Below, one piece after another: positions 18,268-26,786 of a DNA stretch of 64,000 bases; position 1 is the stretch's first letter, and the number at the start of each line of letters is the position of its first letter. This DNA is from Planctomycetota bacterium (GTDB lineage: Bacteria > Planctomycetota > UBA1135 > GCA-002686595): positions 1 through 64,000 of the forward strand of contig CANKOY010000014.1 of NCBI GenBank assembly GCA_947484275.1. Direction: 5' to 3'. The notes beneath the pieces were generated by a model that was not told the DNA's origin, searched no databases, and saw only the letters and a list, made by a program, of their open reading frames with translations. The position numbers and the translations under genes were made by a program.

Positions 18268-21200
18268 TCGTTGTCGTGCTGATCGGGGCGTTGGTTTTGA
18301 TCGCGCGCCTGTTCACGCTGCAGGTGCTCGAGCGCGACCTGTGGACGGCCCAGGCCGATGCGCTCGTGCGCGAAGGTTCGATCGATCCGTACACGCGGGG
18401 CGAGATTCTCGATCGGCGTGGCCGAGTGCTCGCGCGCGACATCGAGAGTTATCGCGTCGACGCGGTCTACCGCGACTTTCGCCGGCGCAATGCCCTGGGC
18501 ATCGTGGCCCACGCCCGGTCCGCACTGGAGCTGCGCCCGGTCCCGCTGTCGGACGCGCGAGCGGACCTGCTCTCCTGGGCCGTGGCACTGGGCCGGCTCG
18601 CGCCAGCGGATCTCGACGTCTTCGCTGGCGGCGGAGTCCTGGAATGCGCGGGAGTGCGCACGGGCTCAACTACGGCGCCGGAGGGTGAATCGCGTGCGGC
18701 TCGCGCGCTCGATCTCCGCTTCTACACCGCGGCGATTTTCGAACTGACAGCTTCCGAGCGCTCGAGGCTCAAGCGGCTTGCAGACGAGGAACGCGCGATC
18801 GCCTTCGTCGATTGGATCGCGCGCGAGCGCAAGACCACACGCGCGGCGCTGGAGGCAGCGCTGATCCAGCGCTGCCAATACGATCTGCAGTTCCTCGCCG
18901 ACTTCGCTGAGTTGTGGGCCGCAGGTCGCCTAAAGGAGGGCGAGTCCGCGCTCCCGCAGCTGCTGGTTCAACTGGAGAACTGGCGCAGTGACGTCGAGGA
19001 CGGCGCAGCCAGCGACATGTTCGAGGCCGCTACGGGCTTTCCCGCGGGGCGCATCGAAGCCGAGTGCGTCAGCGAGTTCATCGATCTCGACTGGATCCGC
19101 CGCAGCCTGAACTGGGATGAAACGCGCTTGTCGTCCTGGATCCACGGCGCGCGCACGACCTGGCTGGCGCTGCGCGACGGACCGCTCCTGGACTTCGCAG
19201 TGGAACGCGTGCGACGCAACGCCTCCACCGGCTCGCCCGCGCCGTTGGTGTTGCGCGAAGTCGTCTCGCTGTTCGTCGAGTCTGAGCAGAGCCGCCGCGA
19301 CGTGTTCGCGGAGGAGCAGCCCTGGTTCGAGCGCGGTCCGACGCAGGTGCTCGGAGAGCTGGGTTCGCTGTTTGATGCGGAGATTCCAGACGACTTGGAT
19401 CGCGACGCGCGGCTGCCGATCTTCGATCCGGAATTTGTGCGTTCCGTGCAGCAGAATCCCGACGATCCGGCCAGTTTGGCGCTATTGGAATTCTGGCGCG
19501 GCGACGGCGAGCCCATGGAGCCGACACTGATCGAGGATGCGGCGAGGCACTGGCGCGCGCGATTTGACGGCCGACCCGGCCGCAGCGAGTTGCGCCGGGG
19601 TCTAGAGTCGGTGTTCGCGCGGCTGGAGGAGGACTTCCAGGCGGAAGTGCGAGAGCGGATCGAAAGCGCCTTCGAATACGCCCGCGAGAACGATGATCTG
19701 ACGCTGCGTGGCAAGCTTCCGATCGCCAAGGCGCGCCTGGACCGCGGGGAGGAGCGCGTGCGCTACATCCTCAAGGACCGCGGCAGCCGTCATTTCACCG
19801 CTGTGTCGCGGCCGAGCTACGACCTGGTCAACTTGCTGACGCGCTACCCGCAACACCTGCGCGGTTTCGAAGTCAGGCGCGTTCACCTGCGCGTGAACCC
19901 CACGCAGGATGCGCAGCAGCGCGCGATTGCGCGGCAGCTTGTGGGGAAGCTGACGGCGCCCAGCGTGGCGCGGCGATTGTCGCAGGCAGACCTCGCGCGT
20001 CATATCGCCATGCTCGCCTCTCAGAGCGATCGCGACGAAGCCACGGAAGCACTGCTACTTGAATTGCGCGCCTCATTGGACCGCCCCGAGGAGCAAGTCG
20101 GATCCTCCGGGCTTGAGAGCTGGCTCGATGCTGAACTCTCCGGTCGCAACGGCCTGCGCGAGGAGCGCGGACTGGCCGAGCGCAAGAGCGGCGAGCGCCA
20201 ACGGCCGACAGTGGAAAAAATCGACGGTCTTTCGGTGGTGACGACCCTGGACGCTCTCTTGCAGCAGGAGGCGGAGTATTGCCTCGAGCATCCAGATGGC
20301 GATTTGTCGCGGCCGGACAAGAGTGATAAGGCCTGGCTCGACAATCCCACTGGTGCGATCGTGCTGCTCTCGCTCGAGGGTGACATCCTGGTCGCCGCGT
20401 CGGTCCCCATGGAGGCTAGGCCGGAAGTCCCCGGACGCAATCCGATCAGCGACGACGTTCGCGAGCGCACGCTGACCAAGCCCGACTTTCAACCGCCGGG
20501 CTCGGTGTTCAAGGTGTTCGTTGCGGCCTATGCGCTCGACCACCTCGGACTCGATCCGAAGCTGCAGCGCGAGTGCAGCGCGGCCATGAATCCCGGCGGC
20601 CGTGGGCCCGGATACAACGGCGTCCACTGTCACGAAACGCAATGGGGCCACGGCAGTCTCGACCTGCGGCGCGCCCTCAGCGTTTCCTGCAACAGTTACT
20701 TCGCCTGGCTCGGCGAGCAGTACGACGTCGTCAGTCTCGGGGCCATGGCCCACGAGTTCGGGTTCGGCGAACCCACGGGCGTGCGTTCGCTCGACGACGG
20801 ATCGCGCAGCGGTCTGGCCGAGGACTTTGTGCCCGATTTGTTTCGCAGCGTCGGGATGGACAGCCGGACCCGCTCTCAGGCTGGCAACGGATTGACCGCC
20901 GTCGAGGCCACGCCGATGCAGGTGGCGCGGGCCACGGTCGGCTTGGCCACGGGCGTGTTGCCGACGGTGCGCCTGGTCAGCCGCATCGGTGATCGAGAGC
21001 TGCCGCGTGATGGACGGCGCCTGGAGCTTTCCGCGGGCGCGCTTTCGACCGTGCGCAACGCGATGCTGGCGGTGACCGCGGATTCCGATGGCTCGGCCCA
21101 CTCGGCCCTTTCGCCCCAGCAGCTCGGCTTCAGCATGGCGGCGAAGACCGGCAGCGCCGACGTCACCAGCGTTGCGGTGGAGGACAAGCGCGTGCTCAAG

Positions 21201-21371
21201 CACACCTGGGTCGCGGGCTGGTTTCCCGCGGAGAATCCGGTGGCGATCCTGGTGGTCTTTGAGCACCGCACGACGCAAACCTCCAGTCACAGCGCGATCT
21301 GGCTCGCGCGGCAGTTTCTCAAGCGTCCCGCAGTCAGCGCCTGGGTCGCCGAGCAAATGGGGCAGCGATGA
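18240..21371 (+). CDS. mrdA: Elongation transpeptidase PBP2 with large insertion
   Basis: Cross-links peptidoglycan during cell elongation together with RodA. One TM helix (residues ~7-25, PLIVVVLIGALVLIARLF), then the PBP dimerisation start (DPYTRGEILDRRGRVLA). The transpeptidase domain carries all three motifs: SXXK at Ser755-Lys758 (PGSVFK), SXN at Ser816-Asn818 (SCN) and KTG from Lys969. The GTG at 18240 follows GGAGG and is preferred. At 1043 aa it is ~400 residues longer than typical PBP2: residues ~110-590 are a mostly helical, Arg/Glu-rich segment without recognised domain. It overlaps mreD by 28 nt and rodA by 4 nt, so it belongs to the elongasome operon. Confidence 0.9.
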   Translation: MGRRRFAPLIVVVLIGALVLIARLFTLQVLERDLWTAQADALVREGSIDPYTRGEILDRRGRVLARDIESYRVDAVYRDFRRRNALGIVAHARSALELRPVPLSDARADLLSWAVALGRLAPADLDVFAGGGVLECAGVRTGSTTAPEGESRAARALDLRFYTAAIFELTASERSRLKRLADEERAIAFVDWIARERKTTRAALEAALIQRCQYDLQFLADFAELWAAGRLKEGESALPQLLVQLENWRSDVEDGAASDMFEAATGFPAGRIEAECVSEFIDLDWIRRSLNWDETRLSSWIHGARTTWLALRDGPLLDFAVERVRRNASTGSPAPLVLREVVSLFVESEQSRRDVFAEEQPWFERGPTQVLGELGSLFDAEIPDDLDRDARLPIFDPEFVRSVQQNPDDPASLALLEFWRGDGEPMEPTLIEDAARHWRARFDGRPGRSELRRGLESVFARLEEDFQAEVRERIESAFEYARENDDLTLRGKLPIAKARLDRGEERVRYILKDRGSRHFTAVSRPSYDLVNLLTRYPQHLRGFEVRRVHLRVNPTQDAQQRAIARQLVGKLTAPSVARRLSQADLARHIAMLASQSDRDEATEALLLELRASLDRPEEQVGSSGLESWLDAELSGRNGLREERGLAERKSGERQRPTVEKIDGLSVVTTLDALLQQEAEYCLEHPDGDLSRPDKSDKAWLDNPTGAIVLLSLEGDILVAASVPMEARPEVPGRNPISDDVRERTLTKPDFQPPGSVFKVFVAAYALDHLGLDPKLQRECSAAMNPGGRGPGYNGVHCHETQWGHGSLDLRRALSVSCNSYFAWLGEQYDVVSLGAMAHEFGFGEPTGVRSLDDGSRSGLAEDFVPDLFRSVGMDSRTRSQAGNGLTAVEATPMQVARATVGLATGVLPTVRLVSRIGDRELPRDGRRLELSAGALSTVRNAMLAVTADSDGSAHSALSPQQLGFSMAAKTGSADVTSVAVEDKRVLKHTWVAGWFPAENPVAILVVFEHRTTQTSSHSAIWLARQFLKRPAVSAWVAEQMGQR

Positions 21372-22585
21372 AAGGCGCCGCTTGGCACCCGCGGCGCACT
21401 TCGGCCCTGGAGCGCATGCTCTCCGTGCGCCACCTGCGTTGGATGGAGGTCGATTGGCACCTGTTGCTCGTGGCCTTCGCGCTGTTCTCCATCGGCTTGG
21501 TGCTGATCCACGCCATGAACGTTGCCGACGATCTGTATGGGCGCGACGGCCAGAGCTCGGTCAACTTCGGACGGCACCTGCGCACGGCGGCGGTGGCACT
21601 GCCCGCCCTGGCCCTAGGGCTGTTCCTCAGGCCGCGCTGGGTGCGGCGAAACGCCTGGCTGATCTACGCAGCCGCGATCGTCCTGCTCTTGGTGGTCTTC
21701 GTCCCCGGCGTCGGGGCCGAGCGCAACAACGCGACGCGTTGGATTCCCCTGGGCTTCCTGGGGTTCGACCTGCAGCCATCGGAACCGGCGAAGCTGGGTG
21801 TGATCCTGATGCTGGCGAGCGCCCTGCACCAGCAGAGCATGAAGTCGCTCTCAGACTGGGTTCGGCCCGGGCTCTTCGCCCTCGTGCCCATGGGGCTGGT
21901 GGTTATGCAACCCGACCTGGGGACGGCCATGACCTTGGCCCCGATCACCCTGGGCATGTTCTACATCGCCGGGGCACGGGGCCGCACGCTGGTGGGCGTA
22001 GTCCTGGGGTTCATGTTGCTTGGCGTGCTCGCATACCAGGTCGGGCTACTGCGCGACTACCAATTGAAACGAGTGGATACGTGGACCGAGTCCTGGGCCG
22101 CTGACTCCCTGATCCATGATCGCACCGGCGCCGCGTTCCACACGTACCACGCGCGGGTGGCCATAGGGCACGGAGGCTGGTTTGGCACGGGCCTGGGGGC
22201 CGGCGTCGCCAACGAGGCGGGGCACCTGCCCGAGCGCGACTGCGACTCCATTTTCGCAGTCGCGGCGGAGGAAGCGGGCTTCGTGGCCGCCAGCGGATTG
22301 ATAGCGCTGTACGCGCTGCTCGTAATCCTGATCTTCAACTGCGCCAGCCACGTGCGCGAGCGCTTCTCGAGGCTGGTGGTCGGGGGCATCGGTATCTACT
22401 TCGCGTCCCAGCTGTTCGTAAACGTCGGGGTCAACCTTGGCTTGGTGCCGATGACCGGCATGCCCTTGCCGTTGCTTTCGACCGGAGGCTCATCCCTGGC
22501 GACGTCGTTCATGGCGCTGGGGTTGGCGCTCGGCCTCGCGTCTCACCATGCCCCCAGCCTGGACGGCCACGCATTTCATGAGTAG
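21368..22585 (+). CDS. rodA: Peptidoglycan glycosyltransferase RodA
   Basis: SEDS-family polymerase that makes glycan strands from lipid II with PBP2. 405 aa, about ten TM helices. Seen: LQPSEPAKLGVIL, VVMQPDLGTAM, the periplasmic loop with GTGLGAGVANEAGHLPERDCDSIFAVAAEEAGF and the C-terminal MPLPLLSTGGSS signature. An ATGA overlap couples it to PBP2. It is called RodA rather than FtsW because of the mreBCD-PBP2 context. Last gene of the elongasome cluster. Confidence 0.93.
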   Translation: MKGAAWHPRRTSALERMLSVRHLRWMEVDWHLLLVAFALFSIGLVLIHAMNVADDLYGRDGQSSVNFGRHLRTAAVALPALALGLFLRPRWVRRNAWLIYAAAIVLLLVVFVPGVGAERNNATRWIPLGFLGFDLQPSEPAKLGVILMLASALHQQSMKSLSDWVRPGLFALVPMGLVVMQPDLGTAMTLAPITLGMFYIAGARGRTLVGVVLGFMLLGVLAYQVGLLRDYQLKRVDTWTESWAADSLIHDRTGAAFHTYHARVAIGHGGWFGTGLGAGVANEAGHLPERDCDSIFAVAAEEAGFVAASGLIALYALLVILIFNCASHVRERFSRLVVGGIGIYFASQLFVNVGVNLGLVPMTGMPLPLLSTGGSSLATSFMALGLALGLASHHAPSLDGHAFHE

Positions 22586-22589
22586 GGCA

Positions 22590-22607
22590 AATCACCTGTA
22601 AGTGATT
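22590..22607. promoter_or_regulatory. Short dyad between rodA and the BMC operon
   Basis: AATCAC, six bases, GTGATT: a perfect 6-bp inverted repeat 5 nt after the rodA stop and about 80 nt before the BMC promoter. Without a T-run it is not a standard terminator; an operator is possible. Confidence 0.3.
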
Positions 22608-22667
22608 CTCGAAGTAGTGGCAAACTAGACTCAACGTCCGAACTCGACTTCAGTGGCGCGAAGTTCG

Positions 22668-22696
22668 TTGCCGCCCCCTGGCAGCGGCCGTAGACT
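22668..22696 (+). promoter_or_regulatory. Promoter of the microcompartment operon
   Basis: TTGCCG (22668-22673), a 17-nt spacer and TAGACT (22691-22696). It lies 45 nt before the first BMC-H gene and is the only good promoter in the 155-nt gap. A second TAGACT at 22626 lacks a -35. Confidence 0.55.
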
Positions 22697-22740
22697 CGCC
22701 GCCCCGCCCGCCCCTCAGACACCCCACACTTCATGCAATC

Positions 22741-23079
22741 ATGGTCGAGTACCAAGCATTGGGAATGATCGAGACCAAGGGTCTCATCGGTTCGATCGAG
22801 GCCGCTGACGCCATGGTCAAGGCCGCCCAGGTTTCACTCTTCGGCAAGGAAAAAGTCACCGCTGGTCTCGTGACGATGTTCGTCATGGGCGAAGTCGGCG
22901 CGGTCAAGGCCGCCACCGACGCTGGAGCCGCCGCCGCCCGGCGTGTTGGCGAACTGGTCAGCGTGCACGTTATCCCGCGCCCCCACGAGCAGCTCGTGCG
23001 CGTGCTCCCGGCCATGCAGCCGGTCCACGCGGCCCCGGCGAAATCCCAGGGCAAGGGCAAAGCCGAGCAGAACGACTGA
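22741..23079 (+). CDS. BMC-H shell protein 1
   Basis: Hexameric shell protein forming the facets of a bacterial microcompartment. 112 aa with a single Pfam-type BMC domain (residues ~4-86): [20 protein letters not shown], then [19 protein letters not shown] and [13 protein letters not shown]. The C-terminal ~25 residues are a basic Ala/Lys/Gln tail. First gene of the operon; paralogous to BMC-H 2 at 25123. No Shine-Dalgarno is visible. The acidic or neutral pore cannot be judged from sequence alone. Confidence 0.95.
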   Translation: MVEYQALGMIETKGLIGSIEAADAMVKAAQVSLFGKEKVTAGLVTMFVMGEVGAVKAATDAGAAAARRVGELVSVHVIPRPHEQLVRVLPAMQPVHAAPAKSQGKGKAEQND

Positions 23080-23105
23080 GCGTCGCCTGACGTTTGGGCG
23101 TCCCT

Positions 23106-25052
23106 GTGCAGCAACTCGATCCGGACCTGCGCGCACTTCAGGAAGTGCGCGATTTCGTGGAACGCGCCAAGCGCGCCCATGAGGTCGTGCACAACTGGTC
23201 CCAGGCACAAATCGACAAACTGTGCGCGGCAATGGCCGACGCCGGCGAGGCCGCCGCCTACGACTTGGCGCGGGTGGCCGTGGACGAGACCGGGATCGGT
23301 CGCGCGCACTACAAGGTGCTCAAGAATCTGCTGGGATCCCGCGGCATTTGGGACTCGATCAAGAACGAGCGCTCGGTCGGGATCCTCTCGCGCGACGAGC
23401 GCACCGGCGTGGTGGAGATCGCAACTCCGGTCGGCGTGATTGCCGGCATCATCCCGACCACGAATCCAACTTCGACGGCCCTCGGCAAGGCGCTGATCGC
23501 CGTCAAGGGCCGCAACGCGATCGTGATTTCGCCCCACCCGCGGGCGAAGCGCTGCATCGGCGAGGCGGTGGAAGTGCTGCGCCGCGCAATCGAGCGCGCC
23601 GGCGGTCCGCCGGACCTCGTGCTCAGCCTGACCAACCCGACGATCGAGTCCACTGGCGCGCTGATGAAGCACAAGCACGTGGCGATGATCTTGGCCACGG
23701 GCGGATCGGGGCTGGTCAACGCGGCCTATTCCTCGGGAAAACCGGCCTATGGCGTCGGTCCGGGCAATGTGCCCTGCTACATCGATCGCTCCGCGGACGT
23801 GGTCAACGCAGCGCGCTCGATCGTTACCAGCCAGAGTTTCGACAACGGCACCCTGTGCTGCTCCGAGCAGGCGCTCGTGGTGGACAAGCCGATCGAGAAG
23901 GCGCTGATGGCCGAGCTGAAAAAGCGCGGCGCCCATGTTTGCAGCGAGGAAGAGACCGCGAAACTCGCGAAGCTGTGCAACGTCCACGGCCACATGAACG
24001 CCGACGTCGTCGGGCTCGATCCCTGGCGCGTGGCGGAAATGGCGGGCTTCACGGTGGCGCGCGACACCAGTGTGATCTTGGCCCACCAGGGTGGCGTCGG
24101 TCCTAAGTGGCCGCTATCGATCGAGATTCTCTGCCCGGTTCTTTCCGTGCACGTGGTGGACGGTTGGCAAGCGGGCTGCGACGTGTCGATGGAGCTCTTG
24201 CACTTCGGCGGCCTCGGTCACACCGCGGCGGTCCACGCGCGGGACGAGGGAGTTCTCGAAGCCTGGTTCCTCGGCAAACCCGCCAGTCGCATCATCGTCA
24301 ACGGACCGTCGTCCATGGGCGCGGTGGGCTACAGCACGTGGCTGATGCCCTCGATGAGTCTGGGCTGTGGACCCCAGGCTGGGAACATCACTTCGGACAA
24401 CATCACCTACCGGCATCTTCTCAACATCAAGCGCGCCGCTTTTCCGCGCCGCGATTGGCCCGAGATCGAAGCCAAGGGCCACGCCACTGCCGCGCGTTTC
24501 ACACGCGAGAGTGCGCCGCGGGGCTCCGGGATGGCGGGTGATCCGGCCTTGAGCGCTGGCATGTCGTTGCCGAGCACGAGCGCCCTCAGTGCGGGTGCCG
24601 CCAGCAATTGGCAGGGCAACGCGCCTGTGGCGCAAGCTCAGGCGCCGAAGTCCGCTCCCGCTGCCAAGACGACGGTGCCGATGTCTTTCATGGGACCCGC
24701 TTCCGTGGGGCCCGTTCTTGCTGCGCCAAAAGTTCAAGCAGCGGCCAAGTCGCCTGCGGGTGCCCAGACAGCGACGTTGAACTCGCCCGCCCCGGTTGCA
24801 TCGACTGCCTCGACTGCATCACTTGCGTCGGGTGCGTCGGGTGCGTCGGGTGCCTCGGGTGCCTCGGGTGCCTCGGGTGCCTCGGGCAACGTCGGGCGAA
24901 AAGTCGCTCACAGCGCTGGCAGCAACGTCGGTGCCATGCTGTCCCCTGCCGAAATCCGCTCGATCATGGCCCATGCCGGCGCGGGCTGTCCGCTCGGACC
25001 GTGCAAGGGCTGCGAACACCATCAGGCCGCGACCGGCGCGTGCCTGGCTTGA
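23106..25052 (+). CDS. BMC CoA-acylating aldehyde dehydrogenase with long C-terminal tail
   Basis: Oxidises an aldehyde to its acyl-CoA with NAD+ inside the microcompartment (EutE/PduP family). The catalytic domain spans residues ~5-460: VGVIAGIIPTTNPTST, PHPRAKRC, GVGPGNVPCYID and the active-site Cys251-Cys252 in NGTLCCSEQALVVDKP; it ends with SDNITYRHLLNIKR. It is ~180 residues longer than EutE. The tail is Ala/Ser/Pro-rich, carries six SGA-type repeats (~576-593), a short amphipathic helix (LSPAEIRSIMAHAG) and a C628-x4-C633-x2-C636 cluster followed by His-His and Cys646. The helix is a likely encapsulation peptide; the Cys/His cluster may bind metal. Both are inference. The start is GTG 23106 or TTG 23094; neither has a ribosome-binding site. 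Confidence 0.92.
   Translation: MQQLDPDLRALQEVRDFVERAKRAHEVVHNWSQAQIDKLCAAMADAGEAAAYDLARVAVDETGIGRAHYKVLKNLLGSRGIWDSIKNERSVGILSRDERTGVVEIATPVGVIAGIIPTTNPTSTALGKALIAVKGRNAIVISPHPRAKRCIGEAVEVLRRAIERAGGPPDLVLSLTNPTIESTGALMKHKHVAMILATGGSGLVNAAYSSGKPAYGVGPGNVPCYIDRSADVVNAARSIVTSQSFDNGTLCCSEQALVVDKPIEKALMAELKKRGAHVCSEEETAKLAKLCNVHGHMNADVVGLDPWRVAEMAGFTVARDTSVILAHQGGVGPKWPLSIEILCPVLSVHVVDGWQAGCDVSMELLHFGGLGHTAAVHARDEGVLEAWFLGKPASRIIVNGPSSMGAVGYSTWLMPSMSLGCGPQAGNITSDNITYRHLLNIKRAAFPRRDWPEIEAKGHATAARFTRESAPRGSGMAGDPALSAGMSLPSTSALSAGAASNWQGNAPVAQAQAPKSAPAAKTTVPMSFMGPASVGPVLAAPKVQAAAKSPAGAQTATLNSPAPVASTASTASLASGASGASGASGASGASGASGNVGRKVAHSAGSNVGAMLSPAEIRSIMAHAGAGCPLGPCKGCEHHQAATGACLA
24831..24884 (+). 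repeat. Six 9-bp tandem repeats in the aldehyde dehydrogenase linker
   Basis: Two GGTGCGTCG units followed by four GGTGCCTCG units, encoding repeated Gly-Ala-Ser in a flexible linker. The 9-bp period keeps the frame, so copy number can change linker length by slippage. Confidence 0.9.
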
Positions 25053-25096
25053 TCCTCTAATTCCCGGCGCGATTTCGCGCGCTCCCTAGTCACCAG

Positions 25097-25122
25097 AAGA
25101 AACTCACCCACAAGAAACTCAC
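25097..25122 (+). repeat. Direct repeat before BMC-H 2
   Basis: AAGAAACTCAC occurs at 25097-25107 and 25112-25122, the second copy touching the ATG. The leader has no Shine-Dalgarno. It could be an A-rich ribosome standby or mRNA feature. Confidence 0.5.
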
Positions 25123-25413
25123 ATGGACACACAAATTGCCCTCGGGCTGATCGAGACCAAAGGCCTGATCGGCGCCGTCGAAGCCGCCGATGCGATGTGC
25201 AAGGCGGCGAAGGTCACATTGCTCGGCCGCGAGCAGTGCGGCGGCGGCCTGGTCACCGTCATGGTTCGCGGCGAAGTCGGCGCGGTGAAGGCCGCGGTCG
25301 AGGCCGGCGCCGCCGGTGCCAAGCGCGTCGGCGAACTGGTGAGTGTGCACGTGATCCCGCGCCCGGCGGTCGATCTCGAGCACTACCTGCCGAAGCTCCC
25401 GGAAGCGAAGTAG
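25123..25413 (+). CDS. BMC-H shell protein 2
   Basis: 96-aa hexameric shell protein; a single BMC domain fills nearly the whole chain ([55 protein letters not shown]). It is closely related to BMC-H 1 but has a shorter tail and Cys in place of Val at two positions ([15 protein letters not shown]). It lies 70 nt downstream of the aldehyde dehydrogenase, in the same operon. Confidence 0.95.
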   Translation: MDTQIALGLIETKGLIGAVEAADAMCKAAKVTLLGREQCGGGLVTVMVRGEVGAVKAAVEAGAAGAKRVGELVSVHVIPRPAVDLEHYLPKLPEAK

Positions 25414-25447
25414 GACGCGCGCTCCGCGCACCGCTCTCCCTCCCTGA

Positions 25448-26098
25448 ATGTCACTTCGAGCCTCACCTCCGATCGACCTGCGCGGCGCGCTGGTCATCGA
25501 CAGTCAGCAACCGCAGTTTGCCGCCACCGTCGCGGCGAATTCGGACGGCTACTTCCCCGTCGCGGGGGAGAGCGCGTTCTGGCTCGAGGCGCGTCCAGGG
25601 ATCGTGATCAACCGCCTGATGGACGTGGCGCTGAAGCACTGCCGCGTCACGCCTGGCGCGCTGATCACGGAGCGCAGTTACGGCACGCTCGAAGTGCACT
25701 CGTCGGATCAGGCGCAGGTGCGCGAGGCGGGGCGTCTGATCCTGCAGGCGGCGGGCGTTGGCTACGAAGACGGGCTGCAGGCCAACATCCTGACCGACGA
25801 GATCATTCGAAAGGTGGACTCGCACCACGCGATGCTGATCAATCGCACGCGATCGGGCATGTTGCTCCTGGCCCACGACACGCTCTACACCCTCGAAGTC
25901 AATCCGGCGATCTGGGTCCTGCTGGCGGCCAACGAAGCGGAGAAGGCTGCGCCGATTCGCCTTGTGGGCCTGGGAAACAATGGCGCGGTGGGCAGATTGC
26001 GCCTCGCCGGCACGGATGCGGCGATCGACGCCGCGGTGGCGGCGGTGCATCGTGCTCTTGCCGCAGTGCGCGGTCGCGCAAACCAAGGGGTCGACTGA
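25448..26098 (+). CDS. Divergent tandem BMC-domain-like protein
   Basis: A 216-aa protein that is not PduL: its signature motifs are absent. Two regions align by eye with the BMC fold. The first, residues ~50-100 (RLMDVALKHCRVTPGALI, then GTLEVHSSDQAQVREAGRL), matches the helix-strand-'GDVGAVKAA' half. The second, ~125-210 (LINRTRSGMLLLAHDTLYTL, ANEAEKAA, GRLRLAGTDAAIDAAVAAV), matches a full domain. Total length and the internal SRTGSYL-like RTRSGML element recall EutL, a permuted trimeric BMC-T. Best guess: a divergent trimeric shell protein or a shell-associated paralogue. It overlaps the following BMC-P by 1 nt, supporting a shell role. Confidence 0.5.
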   Translation: MSLRASPPIDLRGALVIDSQQPQFAATVAANSDGYFPVAGESAFWLEARPGIVINRLMDVALKHCRVTPGALITERSYGTLEVHSSDQAQVREAGRLILQAAGVGYEDGLQANILTDEIIRKVDSHHAMLINRTRSGMLLLAHDTLYTLEVNPAIWVLLAANEAEKAAPIRLVGLGNNGAVGRLRLAGTDAAIDAAVAAVHRALAAVRGRANQGVD

Positions 26099-26439
26099 TG
26101 TTTCTCGGACGCGTGGTCGGACAAGTTTGGGCAACGAAGCAAGCCGCCGATCTGGTGGGCAAGCGCCTGCTCGTGATCGAAGCCCTCGACGAACGCCGCG
26201 AGCCCGGCGCGCCGAAGGTCACGCCGGTGGTCGCCGCCGATCCCTTGGGCGCGGCGGTTGGGCAGCATGTGGTGGTCGCATTCGGCAAGGCCGCTCGCGT
26301 TGCCTGCGGCGGCGACGGCGATTTCGCGTTCGAGGCTGCGGTCGTCGGCATCGTCGACGACTTCGACGTGCCCAACGCACCGGACGCCTGGCGATTGCCG
26401 CGCAACGCGCGCGCAGACAGCGCACGGAGAACAAGCTGA
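26098..26439 (+). CDS. BMC-P (EutN/CcmL) vertex protein 1
   Basis: Pentameric protein that caps microcompartment vertices. 113 aa; EutN/CcmL fold seen as MFLGRVVGQVWATKQAADLVGKRLLVIEAL, VAADPLGAAVGQHVVVAFG and AAVVGIVDDFDV. A C-terminal extension of ~20 polar residues follows. TGATG junctions on both sides indicate translational coupling with the 216-aa protein before and the second BMC-P after. Confidence 0.93.
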   Translation: MFLGRVVGQVWATKQAADLVGKRLLVIEALDERREPGAPKVTPVVAADPLGAAVGQHVVVAFGKAARVACGGDGDFAFEAAVVGIVDDFDVPNAPDAWRLPRNARADSARRTS

Positions 26440-26759
26440 TGTTGATCGGCACGGTAGTCGGCAACGTCTGGTCCACGGTCAAGGATCCCTCGCTCGTGGG
26501 ACTGCGCTTCCTCGTGGTGCAACCGTTCACGCTGGACGGCAAGCCGTCGGCGGAGACGTTGGTCGCCGTGGATCCCATGGGCGCAGGAATCGGCGAGCGC
26601 GTGCTCGTGGTCTTCGGCCGCTCCGCGCGCCATGTGATCGGCCGCAGTCACGACATCGGATTTCAATGTGCGGTTGCCGGCATCGTCGATCGCATGGAAC
26701 TGGACGACGGGCGCACGATCGGTCCGGTGGCGGCAGAGGACACGGCCGCGCCGAAATGA
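26439..26759 (+). CDS. BMC-P (EutN/CcmL) vertex protein 2
   Basis: 106-aa pentameric vertex protein. Seen: MLIGTVVGNVWSTVKDPSLV, LRFLVVQPFTLDG, VAVDPMGAGIGERVLVVFG, AVAGIVDRMEL. The ATG shares its A with the stop of BMC-P 1 (TGATG). The frame is open far upstream, but only this start gives the canonical MLIGTV beginning. Two BMC-P paralogues are present, where many metabolosomes carry one to three. Confidence 0.93.
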   Translation: MLIGTVVGNVWSTVKDPSLVGLRFLVVQPFTLDGKPSAETLVAVDPMGAGIGERVLVVFGRSARHVIGRSHDIGFQCAVAGIVDRMELDDGRTIGPVAAEDTAAPK

Positions 26760-26786
26760 CATTGCAGCGAATCGAAGGAGAATGCC

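Noticed and set aside
24780-24890. CRISPR-like short repeats
   Set aside because: The repeats are 9-bp in-frame units without spacers, inside a coding linker.
25448-26098. PduL phosphotransacylase
   Set aside because: Expected by position, but the NRHVH-type His metal motifs of PduL are absent; BMC-like halves fit better.
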